The notes below the pieces were generated by a model, which did not search any database, was not told the origin of the DNA, and saw only the letters and a list, made by a program, of their open reading frames with translations. Shown here piece by piece: positions 4,808 to 5,250 of a DNA stretch of 5,250 nucleotides. The number at the start of each line of letters is the position of its first letter. The first letter of the stretch is position 1. The translations under genes were made by a program, and so were the position numbers. This DNA comes from Limousia pullorum (GTDB lineage: Bacteria > Bacillota > Clostridia > Oscillospirales > Acutalibacteraceae): positions 1 to 5,250 of the forward strand of contig DVNG01000039.1 of assembly GCA_018714545.1 (NCBI GenBank), in the 5' to 3' direction.

Positions 4808-5250
4808 TTATTCTTTTTCTTCTACCAAACTGATATTCAGCGGTACGCCGAAGGTTTTGGCGAACCATTTCAGGTGTGTGCGGATTTGGTGCATTTCGAT
4901 GGCGGGGGTGCCGTCGGCATGCAGCAGAAGGTTGGCGCCGGTTTTATTAACCGTTGCGCTTTTAATTTGCAGCAGGCTGCTTTGCGTGTAATCCAGGCTT
5001 TCGGCCAGCGCCAGTATTAGCGCCAGCTTGTTGACGGTGTCCCAGTTTTTTGGGGTCAGCATGCTGGTAAAAAGCTGGTCGCGGAAGAAGTAGCTTTTGG
5101 ATACGCCGTTGTGCCAGCCCGCGATGGCGCTGGTTACAAGCTTCTCTTTATGCGTCAGCCCGAACAGTTTGGCGTTCTGTATCATGTAAGCGCCGTGGCG
5201 CGCGTGGCTGTAAAAGTTAATGGTAATGCCGATGTCGTGCAGCAGCGCCG
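4808..5250 (-). CDS. Ppx/GppA-family phosphatase, C-terminal HD domain (5' part beyond window)
   Basis: Proteins of this family hydrolyse inorganic polyphosphate or pppGpp. They have an N-terminal ASKHA phosphatase domain, here outside the window, and a C-terminal HD-type helical domain, which is what is seen. Reading leftward from base 5248 gives ALLHDIGITINFYSHARHG, with the HD pair at 5234-5239, followed by AGWHNG and LALILALAESLDYT, which carry the later His and Asp of an HD domain. The final small alpha/beta segment includes IEMHQIRTHLKWFAKTFGVPLNISLVEE and ends at TAA 4808-4810. The 147 complete codons have no stop. The Met at 5183-5185 is internal and not the start, because HD-domain homology continues upstream of it. 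Composition matches the kinase remnant, so this is probably host DNA. It lies convergent to the kinase, with the IS between them. Ppx versus GppA activity cannot be decided. Confidence 0.88.
   Translation of the reverse strand, partial: ALLHDIGITINFYSHARHGAYMIQNAKLFGLTHKEKLVTSAIAGWHNGVSKSYFFRDQLFTSMLTPKNWDTVNKLALILALAESLDYTQSSLLQIKSATVNKTGANLLLHADGTPAIEMHQIRTHLKWFAKTFGVPLNISLVEEKE

Noticed and set aside
4808..5185. A stand-alone 125-residue protein starting at Met 5185
   Set aside because: The upstream codons continue the Ppx/GppA HD domain (LLHDIG and HARHG) to the window edge, so this Met is internal.
1..5250. A CRISPR array, tRNA/rRNA gene or anti-phage system
   Set aside because: No regularly spaced repeats, no cloverleaf or rRNA segments, and no defence-family proteins were seen. 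The nucleotidyltransferase is better explained by its link to ANT(6) than as an antitoxin-type toxin, though its substrate remains unknown.

Overview
The window looks like a piece of a Gram-positive (Firmicutes) genome, probably an anaerobic gut Clostridia or Negativicutes relative, carrying acquired antibiotic-resistance DNA. This rests on the gene content, the strong AGGAGG-type ribosome binding sites, and an obvious change in base composition: the left half is AT-rich, while the sensor-kinase and Ppx/GppA segments to the right are clearly GC-richer. The species cannot be named from this sequence alone.

Layout. Positions 1-2650 hold a minus-strand resistance-type operon, read from right to left. 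It runs from a small XRE-family regulator (2426-2650) through an aminoglycoside-type nucleotidyltransferase of unknown substrate (1381-2250) and a class I SAM-dependent methyltransferase (666-1400, overlapping the previous gene by 20 bases) to the 5' two thirds of an ANT(6)-I streptomycin adenylyltransferase (1-633, running off the window). A good sigma-70-type promoter (2692-2720) drives it. At about 2790-2800 this block joins abruptly to a plus-strand sensor histidine kinase whose 5' end is missing; only the HisKA H-box and the ATPase domain remain (about 2792-3412).

Right part. A 146-base intergenic region rich in hairpins follows the kinase remnant. It is interrupted by an apparently complete IS3-family insertion sequence (3559-4737, 1179 bp), with 12-bp perfect terminal repeats, a 3-bp TAG target duplication, overlapping orfA/orfB and an intact D-D-(35)-E triad. 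Joining the two flanks recreates a bidirectional rho-independent-terminator-like hairpin, so the element appears to have landed in the terminator between the convergent kinase and Ppx/GppA genes. The window ends inside the minus-strand Ppx/GppA phosphatase gene (4808-5250), of which the C-terminal HD domain is visible.

How it fits together. The native neighbourhood was probably a two-component kinase gene facing a ppx/gppA gene. It was altered twice: resistance cargo replaced the front of the kinase, and an IS3-type element split the shared terminator. I see no wholly new system. The points most worth a second look are the two uncharacterised enzymes co-transcribed with ANT(6), the IS-host hybrid hairpin that hides the transposase ribosome binding site, and the frame mismatch at the start of orfA.
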